A stretch of DNA of 64,000 bases from Chloroflexota bacterium (lineage in GTDB: Bacteria; Chloroflexota; Anaerolineae; Anaerolineales; Anaerolineaceae). Location: NCBI GenBank assembly GCA_016887485.1, contig CP069394.1, forward strand, positions 2,418,001-2,482,000, read 5' to 3'. Position 1 is the first letter of the stretch; every line of letters begins with the position of its first letter. This document shows, in pieces, positions 33,731 to 41,990 of this stretch. The notes under the pieces were generated by a model. It saw nothing but the letters and a program-made list of their open reading frames with translations. It was not told the DNA's origin and ran no database searches. A program made the translations under genes and the position numbers.

Positions 33731-33758
33731 AAACCTCCTAGTGACTAGGAGGTTTTTT
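33731..33758. terminator. Bidirectional terminator between the surface protein gene and psuG
   Basis: Perfect 11-bp arms AAACCTCCTAG/CTAGGAGGTTT around TGA, with TTTTTT at 33753-33758 on the plus strand and a weaker run on the minus. The stop codon of psuG (33738-33740) lies inside its left arm. Confidence 0.85.
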
Positions 33759-34670
33759 CATAGCAGACATGGCGACGGCCACTTTGGCGGCAACTTTGGC
33801 GTTGTTACGTAATAGTGCCAGGTTGGCTGTCAGGCTGGCTCCTTTAGTGATCTCGCTCATCCGCTGCAGCAGGAAGGGGGTCGTTGCCGCACCGTGAATT
33901 CCGAGTTCTTCCGCTTCGGCGATCGCTGCCGACACGGCTTCTTCCATCTGGGCTTCCGGCAGGGCAGTCTCCTCCGGTGGGGGGACTACCAGCAGCACGG
34001 CTGACTGGATCCCGGCGTCCCAGGATTGGGTGGCGATGGCAGCGGCTTCTTCCGGGGTATCCACCCGGTAATCCACCGGCATACCGCTGGATCGGGTGTA
34101 GAAAGCAGGGAAGTCATCCGTTTGATAACCGATCACGGGAACGCCCTGGGTTTCGAGTACCTCACGGGTGGCTGGCAGGTCGAGGATGGACTTGGCCCCG
34201 GCACAGACTACCAACACTGGCGTTTTACCGAGTTGAGGCAGGTCCGCAGAGACATCGAAGGTGCTGCCGCGGTGCACGCCGCCGATCCCACCGGTGGCAA
34301 AGACCCGGATGCCGGCCTGGTGGGCGACGTGCAGGGTGGCCGCCACGGTGGTGCCGCCGCTCAATTTGTTCGCGAGGGCAATCCCGAAATCGCGGGGGCT
34401 GATCTTGCGAGTTTTGTCGAGGTTTGATAGTTTTTCCAGTTCGCTGGGGGTTAGGCCAACCTTGATCTGGCCTTCGAGCAGGGCGATGGTGGCTGGCATC
34501 GCGCCTTCAGCGCGGATGTCCGCTTCCAGATTGGCCGCCAGTTCATGGTTGGTGGGCCGGGGCAGCCCGTGGGTGATCACGGCTGATTCGAGCGCCACAA
34601 TCGGCGTGCCAAGTTTCTGGCTGATGAGAAGTTCTTTCGATATGGTATAAGCATGCGGTAAGCTGGTCAT
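33738..34670 (-). CDS. psuG: Pseudouridine-5'-phosphate glycosidase
   Basis: PsuG splits pseudouridine 5'-phosphate into uracil and ribose 5-phosphate. The 310-residue protein shows the family pattern throughout: PIVALESAVITHGLPRP (about 23-39), the GGTTVAATLHVAHQAGIRVFATGGIGGVHRG core, and PVIGYQTDDFPAFYTR. Its kinase partner psuK is not nearby, so pseudouridine phosphorylation must come from elsewhere. GGAGG lies 8 bases upstream of the ATG. Cut off from neighbours by a terminator on one side and the repeat array on the other. Confidence 0.93.
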   Translation of the reverse strand: MTSLPHAYTISKELLISQKLGTPIVALESAVITHGLPRPTNHELAANLEADIRAEGAMPATIALLEGQIKVGLTPSELEKLSNLDKTRKISPRDFGIALANKLSGGTTVAATLHVAHQAGIRVFATGGIGGVHRGSTFDVSADLPQLGKTPVLVVCAGAKSILDLPATREVLETQGVPVIGYQTDDFPAFYTRSSGMPVDYRVDTPEEAAAIATQSWDAGIQSAVLLVVPPPEETALPEAQMEEAVSAAIAEAEELGIHGAATTPFLLQRMSEITKGASLTANLALLRNNAKVAAKVAVAMSAMKKPPSH

Positions 34671-34750
34671 GCCTGTGGCCTCCGAGTAGATGGTTTTTTA
34701 TTTGTCTGTTAATTCTAGGTTCAATTGGGCGATTGGGCAAGCGATTTGTT

Positions 34751-35037
34751 CTTGTCATTGCGAGGAACGAAGCAATCTCAGTTATTGTCTTTTTTGGATT
34801 GCTTCCTCCGCCTGGCGGCTTCGTCGCAATGACAAGAAAGACATTTTGGGCATTCTGGGGCAAGACATTTACTCCCATTTTGTCATTGTGAGGGACGAAG
34901 CAATCTCAGTTATTGTCTTTTTTGGATTGCTTCCTCCGCCTGGCGGCTCCGTCGCAATGACAAGAGAGACATTTTGGTCATTCTGGGACATGATACTTTC
35001 TCTCATTTTGTCATTGCGAGGAACGAAGCAATCTCAG
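34751..35037. repeat. 128-bp tandem palindromic repeat, about 2.2 copies
   Basis: The motif GTCATTGCGAGG starts at 34754, again as GTCATTGTGAGG at 34882, and again at 35010: a period of exactly 128 bases. Each full unit holds an imperfect long inverted repeat: outer arms CTTGTCATTGCGA/TCGCAATGACAAG, inner arms GAAGCAATC/GATTGCTTC, and a side hairpin CCGCC-t-GGCGG in the right arm. The third copy stops after the left arm, at the edge of comEC. Units differ at only a few bases. It fills nearly all of the gap 34671-35054 and carries no gene. Confidence 0.85.
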
Positions 35038-35054
35038 AAGATTTTCCCGTGAGC

Positions 35055-37469
35055 TCAATATTCCCCATTGACCCACAACTTCTCACCATCTGTGCTGACC
35101 CGCAGCCAGCCATGCTCATAAGTATCCGATATGGGATAACCGGCCAGAAGAGACAAGACCGGATGCTCACCGTGGAGGGGCAAGTCCGACTCTGCCAGGG
35201 GGAGCAGGATCACGGCGGGCTGCCAGGCGGTTATTTGGTTCAAAGGGAAATCCTCCACATCCAGATTATCCGGCAGCAGGACCACGTCAGGCGCTTGCGG
35301 CACGTCCAGCCAGTTCTCTTCGACCTTACCGGTGGGCAGCAACGCGCTGAAATTATCCCAGGTCAGCCAAAGCACAGCCCCGCGCTCACCTGTCCACAAC
35401 ACCTCCAATTGGATGCCCTCGTCGAGTTGGAGCGACTGCCCAACTGCCATTGGTATGATTTGGGTCCCGCTGGTTTCAAGCACGGTGTAAACGGTTGTAG
35501 TGGTCTGGTTGGCTTCCGGGTCCACGCCCCACAGCGCCAGGTCAGCGGGATGATCGGACAGGCTGCCGGTCAGTGCGTTGAGGTCGTCACGGTAAGCGCT
35601 GCCCGCTACCAGGACATCCAATGCGCGCTTCCCAGCCGGCAGCATTTCTCCCAGCTTTTGGTTGAGGGTGGAGGGGCGTTTGCCGCCACCGATCAGCACG
35701 GTGTTTCCGGTTGGCGTTCGGATCAGCACTGTCCCTTCCTCATCCAATACTGTGAGGTGCAGTTTCCCATCCGGTGCACCCAACACCCTGCACCAGGTCA
35801 GCACAACCAGTCCTGACACAAGCAGCAGACCGAGTTGCGGGGTCAATACTTTTTTCAGGGCCCGTTGCTGTTGGGCTTTGGGGATCAACGTCAGGAAGAA
35901 GAGTAAGCCATAGAAGAGTAATAACCAGAGCGCATTGAACTTTGGCAGGGTGAAGTCCCCACCCGGCAATCGGGCCAGCAGGGTGACCACCTTGATGGTA
36001 TAGGTCACAAAAGGCGCGGCCAGCACAGCCAGCAGACGGCCCAACCCCGGCAGGAGCAGACCTCCCAGCATAGCAAGTCCGCCCAGGATCATCACCAGCG
36101 ATTGGACTGGCAGGATCAAGGGGTTGGCGATCAGGGCGATCCAGGAGATGCCGCCGAAGTGATAGGCCATAATTGGGAGGGTCATCACCTGGGCGATGAT
36201 GGTGAACAGGAAGAACTCTGAGATTGGACCAATCAGTCGTTCCGCTTTTTCCTCAGCCATTCTGGCTTTCATCACGTTCAGGAACCACTCTTCAATAGGC
36301 TGCGCATAAAGCACCAGGCCCAGGGTGGCAGCGATCGAAAGTTGAAACCCAACGTCCCAAGGAATATTCGGATCATGCAGCATCATCCCCAGGGCAGCCA
36401 TTCCCAGACTGTTGAGCCCGTTTTGCCGGCGGCCAAACATACCGCCAAAAACGCCTGCCGCGCCCATGATGGCAGCTCGCACCACGGCAGCATCCGCACC
36501 AACCAGGATGGTGTAACCACTGATGCCCACTAAGGCAGCAATCGAGCCCCATTTTCGTCCCAGCAGGCGCGTGGTGACCCCCGTGAAAAGCCCGGCCAGG
36601 ATCGCGATATTGAACCCTGAGATGGCAATAATGTGGGTCGTACCGGTCCGCTGGAAGGCTTTTTCCAATTGGGGTGAGAGTCCCTGATCACGACCCAGCA
36701 GGATCCCAGCCAGCAGGTCGGATTCCGGGGAGGGGAATTGGGTGTGCAGGGTGGCGTAGCCCTTTTCACGCAGTGTGAAGAGCGCTGCGCGGATGGAGCT
36801 GCCACCACCGCTGTCTATTCGGCTGACCGTGGCATAGGCCATCAGGCTTCGGATCCCCTTGCGGGAGAGGTAGTCCTGATAGGAGAAATCAGCATTGTCA
36901 TAAGGGACCTGTAGCTTGCCGGTGACCTGCAGCCGGTCGCCATAAGCCCAATCCTCTCCGGGTGGCACTTGCAGCAACACTTTTCCTGAGACCCCCAGGG
37001 GATTGACCAGAGTGGGAGCGGCTTCAATGGGCTGCAGTTTTTCCACCATAATGGTCAAGTTGATGCTGGTGTCACGGGGGTCAGGCGCATCCACGACCAT
37101 TCCGATCAACTGCACGGTGCCGCGGTTGTTGTAATAAGCCAGGTCCTGGGGTGTGCAGCTGGGGAGTGCTGCAGCCATCCGCCAGCCTCCCATGAGGGAC
37201 GTAGCCACCAGGAGAGCGGTTGGTAAACGTCGTTCAGCTCCGACCCATCGACGGAGGCGATGCGTGAAAGAGAACCGCTTGGGCAGCGTGTAGGCAAGGA
37301 CCAGGGATAGTGCCATCAATGCAAATCCTGCCGCCCAGAACCATCCGGATAATTTGAGGGTATCTTCGATCAGGATCCCCGCGGTACAGGCCAGTGCCAT
37401 CCAGAAGAAAGGCAGAAATCCCTGAAGGGGTGAACGGGCTGGTTTGAGGTCCTTTGGAGCTGATTGCAT
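35055..37469 (-). CDS. comEC: ComEC/Rec2 competence channel with degenerate beta-lactamase-like domain
   Basis: ComEC forms the inner-membrane channel for single-stranded DNA uptake. 804 residues from ATG 37469, chosen because GGGAGG lies 7 bases upstream; the TTG at 37502 has no such site. N-terminal OB-like soluble part (about 100-230), competence membrane domain with the hallmark HIIAISGFNIAILAGL, then a C-terminal domain of the beta-lactamase fold. In that last domain the usual DVGQGDA, LIDGG and THxDxDH metal motifs are replaced by DEEG, LIGGG and AGSAYRDD, so metal binding is very doubtful. No other competence gene is near. Channel identity is firm; nuclease activity is unlikely. Confidence 0.87.
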   Translation of the reverse strand: MQSAPKDLKPARSPLQGFLPFFWMALACTAGILIEDTLKLSGWFWAAGFALMALSLVLAYTLPKRFSFTHRLRRWVGAERRLPTALLVATSLMGGWRMAAALPSCTPQDLAYYNNRGTVQLIGMVVDAPDPRDTSINLTIMVEKLQPIEAAPTLVNPLGVSGKVLLQVPPGEDWAYGDRLQVTGKLQVPYDNADFSYQDYLSRKGIRSLMAYATVSRIDSGGGSSIRAALFTLREKGYATLHTQFPSPESDLLAGILLGRDQGLSPQLEKAFQRTGTTHIIAISGFNIAILAGLFTGVTTRLLGRKWGSIAALVGISGYTILVGADAAVVRAAIMGAAGVFGGMFGRRQNGLNSLGMAALGMMLHDPNIPWDVGFQLSIAATLGLVLYAQPIEEWFLNVMKARMAEEKAERLIGPISEFFLFTIIAQVMTLPIMAYHFGGISWIALIANPLILPVQSLVMILGGLAMLGGLLLPGLGRLLAVLAAPFVTYTIKVVTLLARLPGGDFTLPKFNALWLLLFYGLLFFLTLIPKAQQQRALKKVLTPQLGLLLVSGLVVLTWCRVLGAPDGKLHLTVLDEEGTVLIRTPTGNTVLIGGGKRPSTLNQKLGEMLPAGKRALDVLVAGSAYRDDLNALTGSLSDHPADLALWGVDPEANQTTTTVYTVLETSGTQIIPMAVGQSLQLDEGIQLEVLWTGERGAVLWLTWDNFSALLPTGKVEENWLDVPQAPDVVLLPDNLDVEDFPLNQITAWQPAVILLPLAESDLPLHGEHPVLSLLAGYPISDTYEHGWLRVSTDGEKLWVNGEY

Positions 37470-37589
37470 CTCAATTTCCTCCCAATTACTCAATTTTATC
37501 AAAGTTTTAGGAGAAGTCGGTTCAGAGTAGATGTAACCAAAATCGGACAGAAACCATCATAATAAATAAAACTAAGGAGTTATGAAATT

Positions 37590-37793
37590 ATGAAGAACAT
37601 GAGTAGTTTAGATCGCATTTTGCGCATTATTATTGCTGCTGGCGTTGGAGTACTTTATTTTATCGGTGTGCTTTCAGGCGCTTGGGCTATTGTTTTGGGT
37701 GTTCTGGCAGTGATTTTTCTCATTACTGGGCTAATCGGCTTCTGCCCGCTGTATAAATTATTTGGGATTGCCACCCTGAAGAAGAGTGAATAA
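37590..37793 (+). CDS. DUF2892 small membrane protein (YgaP C-terminal type)
   Basis: 67 residues: an Arg-bearing start (SSLDRILRIIIA), two membrane helices, and the typical late motif GFCPLYKLFGI. This is the DUF2892 family, found alone or fused to rhodanese (YgaP). Exact role unknown; sulfur-related membrane functions have been proposed. The AAGGAG ribosome site is a little far (about 11 bases) from the ATG. Ends at a bidirectional terminator. Confidence 0.85.
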   Translation: MKNMSSLDRILRIIIAAGVGVLYFIGVLSGAWAIVLGVLAVIFLITGLIGFCPLYKLFGIATLKKSE

Positions 37794-37811
37794 TTTATTT
37801 CTTCAATTAGT

Positions 37812-37843
37812 AAAAACCGCTGGTCATTGACCAGCGGTTTTTT
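37812..37843. terminator. Bidirectional terminator after DUF2892 and the inositol monophosphatase
   Basis: 15-base arms AAAAACCGCTGGTCA and TGACCAGCGGTTTTT around one T (37812-37842). A-runs and T-runs flank both sides, so it can stop transcription from both genes. The phosphatase stop is at 37845. Confidence 0.88.
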
Positions 37844-37844
37844 G

Positions 37845-38636
37845 TTAGTTATATTCTTCGCGGACTTTCGCCAACACTTCCAAGATCTGCGGGTGAATGA
37901 CGGGGTTAGCTGCGGCGATGCTGATAGGGTCTTTGAGGTAGTCGCTGCCGCCAAAGATATTGGTGACCACGCCACCCGCCTCCTGGACGATCAACCCGGC
38001 GGCTGCAATGTCCCAATTGTGCACGCTCTTCTCCCAGAAGCCATCCAGTCGTCCAGCCGCCACATAAGTCAGATCGAGGGCAGCGGACCCTAACCGGCGG
38101 ACAGTTTGGGCGGCCAATGAAAAATGATAGAAATCGTGCAGGTTGTCATCCGGTGCGCCCCAGCGATTGCCAGGGAAACCCGTGGACAGCATGCAATCCA
38201 CCAATTTCTCATAGGACGAGACATGGATCGGTTTGCCATTGAGATGAGCGCCTTCACCTAATTCTGCGCTGAAGCACTCCTGGCGGACGGGATCATAGAC
38301 CACACCCAGGGTCACTTCGCCCTGATAGGCATAGGCGATGGAAACGCAGTAAAAGGGAACCCTGTGGGCAAAGTTCAATGTGCCATCTATGGGATCAATG
38401 AACCATTGATGCTCTGCCGTTCCGGATGTGTGACCTGATTCCTCGGCATTGATGGTGTGATTCGTGAAGGCTTTCTTGATGGATCCGATGATGAAATCTT
38501 CTGAGGCCCGGTCCACACGAGTGACCAGGTCTTTCTCGCTTTTGTGTTGAATATCCAATTCGCCATCGGCCATATCCTGCAGGATCTTTCCGGCATCAAG
38601 GGCAAGTTGCTTAATAAAATCGAGTGTAGGCTGCAT
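37845..38636 (-). CDS. Inositol monophosphatase family protein
   Basis: 263 residues with the three metal motifs of the family: AEESG (about 64-68), IDPIDGTLNF (about 80-89), and WDIAAAGLIVQEAGG (about 208-222). These enzymes use Mg2+ to remove phosphate from inositol-1-phosphate, fructose-1,6-bisphosphate or related compounds; SuhB-type is the closest general label. The GAGGA ribosome site sits 7 bases before the ATG. Single-gene unit, divergent from the hydrogenase genes. Confidence 0.88.
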   Translation of the reverse strand: MQPTLDFIKQLALDAGKILQDMADGELDIQHKSEKDLVTRVDRASEDFIIGSIKKAFTNHTINAEESGHTSGTAEHQWFIDPIDGTLNFAHRVPFYCVSIAYAYQGEVTLGVVYDPVRQECFSAELGEGAHLNGKPIHVSSYEKLVDCMLSTGFPGNRWGAPDDNLHDFYHFSLAAQTVRRLGSAALDLTYVAAGRLDGFWEKSVHNWDIAAAGLIVQEAGGVVTNIFGGSDYLKDPISIAAANPVIHPQILEVLAKVREEYN

Positions 38637-38722
38637 GAGATCCTCTTCTCAGTTGTTGATTTCCACCGGTTGATTCTAACATAGAGCGTCATTCGAACCA
38701 AACCCATTCAAAAGTCGAAAGT

Positions 38723-38753
38723 TTGGCATTTTGAGGGCACAATGCTGTAAAAT
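38723..38753 (+). promoter_or_regulatory. Possible promoter of the hydrogenase operon
   Basis: TTGGCA (38723-38728), a long 19-base spacer, TAAAAT (38748-38753). Downstream, CTCAC...GTGAG (about 38780-38812) could pair in the leader. Weak evidence. Confidence 0.35.
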
Positions 38754-38836
38754 GGAGTTAATATTGGTAGATTTTGCTCACAGGTGACGTCCGACCATGT
38801 GGGCGTGAGAATTAGGACAAGTTAGGATGGCAAGCC

Positions 38837-39706
38837 ATGTCAGAGGCCAAACCTCTCCCAAAATTTGCTGTATTGCAGCTTTCAGGCTGTGCAGGTTGCG
38901 AAGTTTCCCTGATCAATGCTACGGAGTGGGTCGATAATTATCAACTGGTATATATGCCGCTGGTTGTCTCAACGACGGCTGTACCGGATGATACTGAGAT
39001 TCTCTTGGTCAGCGGTGGGGTGCGCAATGACGAAGATATCTACAATTTGCGAAAAGCTGCTGCGAAAGTGGATCGGGTCATAGCGGTTGGCACCTGTGCG
39101 ATTTCCGGCGGGGTATCCAACCTGGGTGACCGGGATGACGTTCGCAATATATTCCTGGCCCAATCCACCCGCCATCACCTGCCGCACCTCTTACCCAAGA
39201 GCCATCCCATTGATGCTTTTGTGGATGTGGACCTTTACCTGCCGGGCTGCCCGCCAACGCCGGAGCTTTTCATGGCCGCCCTCACCGATCCGGAAGGCTA
39301 TGAGGCTGGCAGCATTGTCTGTGTGGAATGCGGACGCAAGAAGCTGAAAGATATGCGCCCCACGCATTTGGTTGGGTTTCAGCAGGGTGAAGTCCTGCCG
39401 GATATTTGCCTGATCAATCAGGGTTACCTCTGTGTGGGATCATCCACTCGGGGTGGTTGCCGGGCGATCTGCACCAAACCCGGGCACCCTTGTGTGGGCT
39501 GCCGGGGACCATCCAATGCCTATATAGAAAAGGAATCTTCGGTCTGGTTTGACCGTGTTCAACAGGTATTTGAACGAATGACCGATATTCCGCCAGAAGA
39601 GATCAAGGAGGCGCTGCATTCTCCGCAGCTTTCGCTGTTCCTGTTCCAATTCACAGATTATTCCGAAGGCGGCCGTCCGCCGAGACCGAAAGAAAAGGTG
39701 TTGTAA
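38837..39706 (+). CDS. Group 3-like [NiFe] hydrogenase small subunit
   Basis: 289 residues of the F420-nonreducing/MvhG-like type. It carries iron-sulfur clusters that pass electrons from the large subunit. Cysteine motifs: CAGCEVS (18-24) and GTCAISGG and PGCPPTPE for the proximal cluster; VCVECGR and the C-terminal run CVGS...GGCRAICTKPGHPCVGC for further clusters. No signal peptide, so cytoplasmic. AGGATGG serves as the ribosome site. The large subunit begins one base after the stop, so the two are strictly coupled. No diaphorase, HdrA or MvhD gene is nearby, so the electron partner is unknown. Confidence 0.88.
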   Translation: MSEAKPLPKFAVLQLSGCAGCEVSLINATEWVDNYQLVYMPLVVSTTAVPDDTEILLVSGGVRNDEDIYNLRKAAAKVDRVIAVGTCAISGGVSNLGDRDDVRNIFLAQSTRHHLPHLLPKSHPIDAFVDVDLYLPGCPPTPELFMAALTDPEGYEAGSIVCVECGRKKLKDMRPTHLVGFQQGEVLPDICLINQGYLCVGSSTRGGCRAICTKPGHPCVGCRGPSNAYIEKESSVWFDRVQQVFERMTDIPPEEIKEALHSPQLSLFLFQFTDYSEGGRPPRPKEKVL

Positions 39707-39707
39707 G

Positions 39708-41021
39708 ATGACCACCCTCAGATTCCCCCTCAGTCGGATTGAAGGCCATGCCCGGGTTGAAATGGAAGTTCAGGATGGTGAGGTCGTTTCAGCCCAATTT
39801 CAGGCAATCGAGATGCGTGGATTTCGCTATTTTGTACAGGGGACGCCCGCTGAACAGATGCCGGTGATTGTCCCTCGGATTTGCGGTGTTTGCTCCACAG
39901 CCCACCATGTCGCCTCGGTCAAGGCCTTGGAAAATGCCCTCGAAGTTGAACCGCCAAAATTAGCTAATGAGATCCGCGAGCTGCTCTTGCTGGGCCAATT
40001 GATCCAGAACCAGGCAACCTCGCTCTTTATTTTCACCATGCCCGATCGGGTGGGTGCCAGTTCCATCTTTCACATGGAGGACAGCGAGGCGAACCCGGAA
40101 CAGCAGCTCAGTCTGGCCCAACGAGCGCTCAAAGTGCGCCAGATCGGCACTAAATTGATTACCCTGGCCGGCGGGCAATTTATCCATCCGGTGAAAGCGA
40201 TCATTGGCGGTGTAACCAGCGGGATCAAAGCCGAAGACGCCAAACAGATGCTTAAGGAACTGCAGGATACGATCACGACCGCCTGCGAGTTATTCGATGA
40301 ATATTGGGATATGTCTCTGGCGATGAAGGAGCGAATCGGTACCTGGGGGGATGACGAACCAGCTTGTTACATTGCCTCGACAGGCGTTAACCGGCCGGAA
40401 TTCAACAGCAGCGTTATCCGGGTACTGGGTCCCAATGGAAATGAAAAAGCAACCTTCCCGCCGGAGAGCTTCCGTGATTTTTTGGATTATCAAACAACAG
40501 ACTACAGTTTTGCCGGGAAATCGAGTTTTGAGGGGATGGTGCTGCGGGCTAACAGTTTGGCAAGGATGAACCTGACTCGTTCCATGGGAACGCCCTGTGC
40601 GGATTATTATTTGGAACGGTTAACCACGGAATTTGGTAAACCGGCGCACCCGATTTTACTCTTTGACCTTTGCCGCGGGATTGAACTGGTCTATGCCTTT
40701 GAACGTGCGATTGAAATGCTTTCGGAGGATTTAGACTACGAAGACACCTCGGTGCCCTACAGCCTGCGGGATGGTGAGGGGTATGGCCTGGTGGAAGCGC
40801 CGCGCGGTCCACTAATCCATCATTACACCATCGAGAATGGCCTGATCGCCGATGCGGAATTCATCATCCCCACCGTGCATAATATGGGTGCGATCGAACG
40901 AGCCCTGAAAGTGGCCGGTGAACGGTATATTACCCCGCAGGGTATCAACCTGGAACTTGAAAAGGCTGTCGGACGGGTCGTCCGAGCATTTGACCCCTGC
41001 ATTGCCTGCGCGACACAGTAG
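39708..41021 (+). CDS. Group 3-like [NiFe] hydrogenase large subunit without C-terminal processing peptide
   Basis: 437 residues. The Ni-Fe site ligands are present: RICGVC (N-terminal pair) and DPCIAC (C-terminal pair). The start TTLRFPLSRIEGHARVE is typical of the group 3/4 alpha subunits. The family normally ends DPCxxCxxH or R followed by a short peptide cut off by an endopeptidase after nickel loading. Here the protein ends DPCIACATQ: His/Arg is Gln and nothing follows. A palindromic element starts 6 bases after the stop. Either the subunit needs no protease, as in regulatory and some energy-converting hydrogenases, or the tail was lost. Both active-site Cys pairs suggest it can still bind the metal. 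Confidence 0.88.
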   Translation: MTTLRFPLSRIEGHARVEMEVQDGEVVSAQFQAIEMRGFRYFVQGTPAEQMPVIVPRICGVCSTAHHVASVKALENALEVEPPKLANEIRELLLLGQLIQNQATSLFIFTMPDRVGASSIFHMEDSEANPEQQLSLAQRALKVRQIGTKLITLAGGQFIHPVKAIIGGVTSGIKAEDAKQMLKELQDTITTACELFDEYWDMSLAMKERIGTWGDDEPACYIASTGVNRPEFNSSVIRVLGPNGNEKATFPPESFRDFLDYQTTDYSFAGKSSFEGMVLRANSLARMNLTRSMGTPCADYYLERLTTEFGKPAHPILLFDLCRGIELVYAFERAIEMLSEDLDYEDTSVPYSLRDGEGYGLVEAPRGPLIHHYTIENGLIADAEFIIPTVHNMGAIERALKVAGERYITPQGINLELEKAVGRVVRAFDPCIACATQ

Positions 41022-41026
41022 TTGTT

Positions 41027-41173
41027 TTGTCATTGCGAGGAACACCCGAAGGGTGTGACGTGGCAATCTAAGAATTTCAGATTTAGGTGAATTTGGAAAG
41101 AGTACCTACTCTTAGCTAAATAAAAAGCTGAGATTGCTTCGTCGCGCTTGGCAGCGCTTCCTCGCAATGACAA
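41027..41173. mobile_element. MITE-like palindromic element after the hydrogenase gene
   Basis: 147 bp with perfect 16-base terminal inverted repeats TTGTCATTGCGAGGAA/TTCCTCGCAATGACAA. Inside are a second stem GCAATCT/AGATTGC and side hairpins ACACCC-gaa-GGGTGT and GCGCT-tggc-AGCGC. No coding capacity. The termini match the tandem repeat at 34.75 kb, so both belong to one dispersed family. No clear target-site duplication is visible. Confidence 0.7.
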
Positions 41174-41176
41174 GAA

Positions 41177-41941
41177 TTACCCCTTTTGATTTATGAATTC
41201 CGCTATTATCTCCAAAAGTTCTTCCAGTAGATAAGTTTTACCCTTATTAGCAAGTTCATCCGGGATGCCATAAAAGGCCTCGGCGATTCCACCGGTGATA
41301 TTCGTCAGGGTGTCGCTGTCACCGCCCAATGAGATGGCGAGGCGGATCGCGTTTTCGAAGTCCGTGGACTCCAGAAAGGCGATGATCGCTTCCGGGACCG
41401 TCCCCTGGCAGGAAACGTCGAACTGGTAGCCCGGCCGGATCTCAGCTAAGGTGCGGTTCAGGTCATATCCAAAGCGACCGTTGATTTCATCTCGGATGAC
41501 AGCCTTATCCGCGCCCTGACGGGCCAGCAGGATGGCCAGAGCGGTGGCCTGAGCGCCTTTGATCCCCTCGGGGTGGTTATGGGTCACGGCTGCGCTGCGT
41601 TCGGCTTCCGCCAGGACGTCGGCAACTGTGTCGAGGGCGAAACCAACCGGACTGACCCGCATGGCTGAACCATTCCCCCAACTGTTATAGGGCTGGGGAT
41701 CTTCCGACCAGATCCATTGGGCGAATCGCCCGCCATAGCCGCGGCCAGGGTAGCGGCGGGAGAAATCCTGATAGGCGCGGGTGTAATCCCCATCCGTCAG
41801 CAAGGCATGCGCGGTCGCTGCGGTCAGCACGGTGTCATCGGTGAAAAAACATTCACGTGTAAAGAATTCAAAATCGGGGGTTTTGATGTTGTGCCATTCA
41901 TAAACCGAACCGACGATATCACCGATCATCGCACCAAGCAA
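41177..41941 (-). CDS. ADP-ribosylglycohydrolase family protein
   Basis: 254 residues. Metal-binding motifs of the DraG/ARH fold are present: GAMIGDIVGS (3-12), FFTDDTVLTAA (about 32-42), and the late GGDSDTLTNITGGIAEA (about 205-221). Family members remove ADP-ribose from proteins or small molecules using two Mg2+ ions; DraG reverses ADP-ribosylation of nitrogenase reductase. No nitrogenase or ADP-ribosyltransferase gene is near, so the target is unknown. The last gene of the minus-strand run that starts with wecC. Confidence 0.88.
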   Translation of the reverse strand: MLGAMIGDIVGSVYEWHNIKTPDFEFFTRECFFTDDTVLTAATAHALLTDGDYTRAYQDFSRRYPGRGYGGRFAQWIWSEDPQPYNSWGNGSAMRVSPVGFALDTVADVLAEAERSAAVTHNHPEGIKGAQATALAILLARQGADKAVIRDEINGRFGYDLNRTLAEIRPGYQFDVSCQGTVPEAIIAFLESTDFENAIRLAISLGGDSDTLTNITGGIAEAFYGIPDELANKGKTYLLEELLEIIAEFINQKG

Positions 41942-41990
41942 CTCCGCCTCCTTGTGATCTTATTTAGATGTGTTTTTCAGAATTAGAGGG

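Noticed and set aside
34751-35037. CRISPR-like direct repeats
   Set aside because: The 128-base period, internal palindromes and near-identical spacers show tandem duplication of one element, not unique spacers; there is no cas gene.
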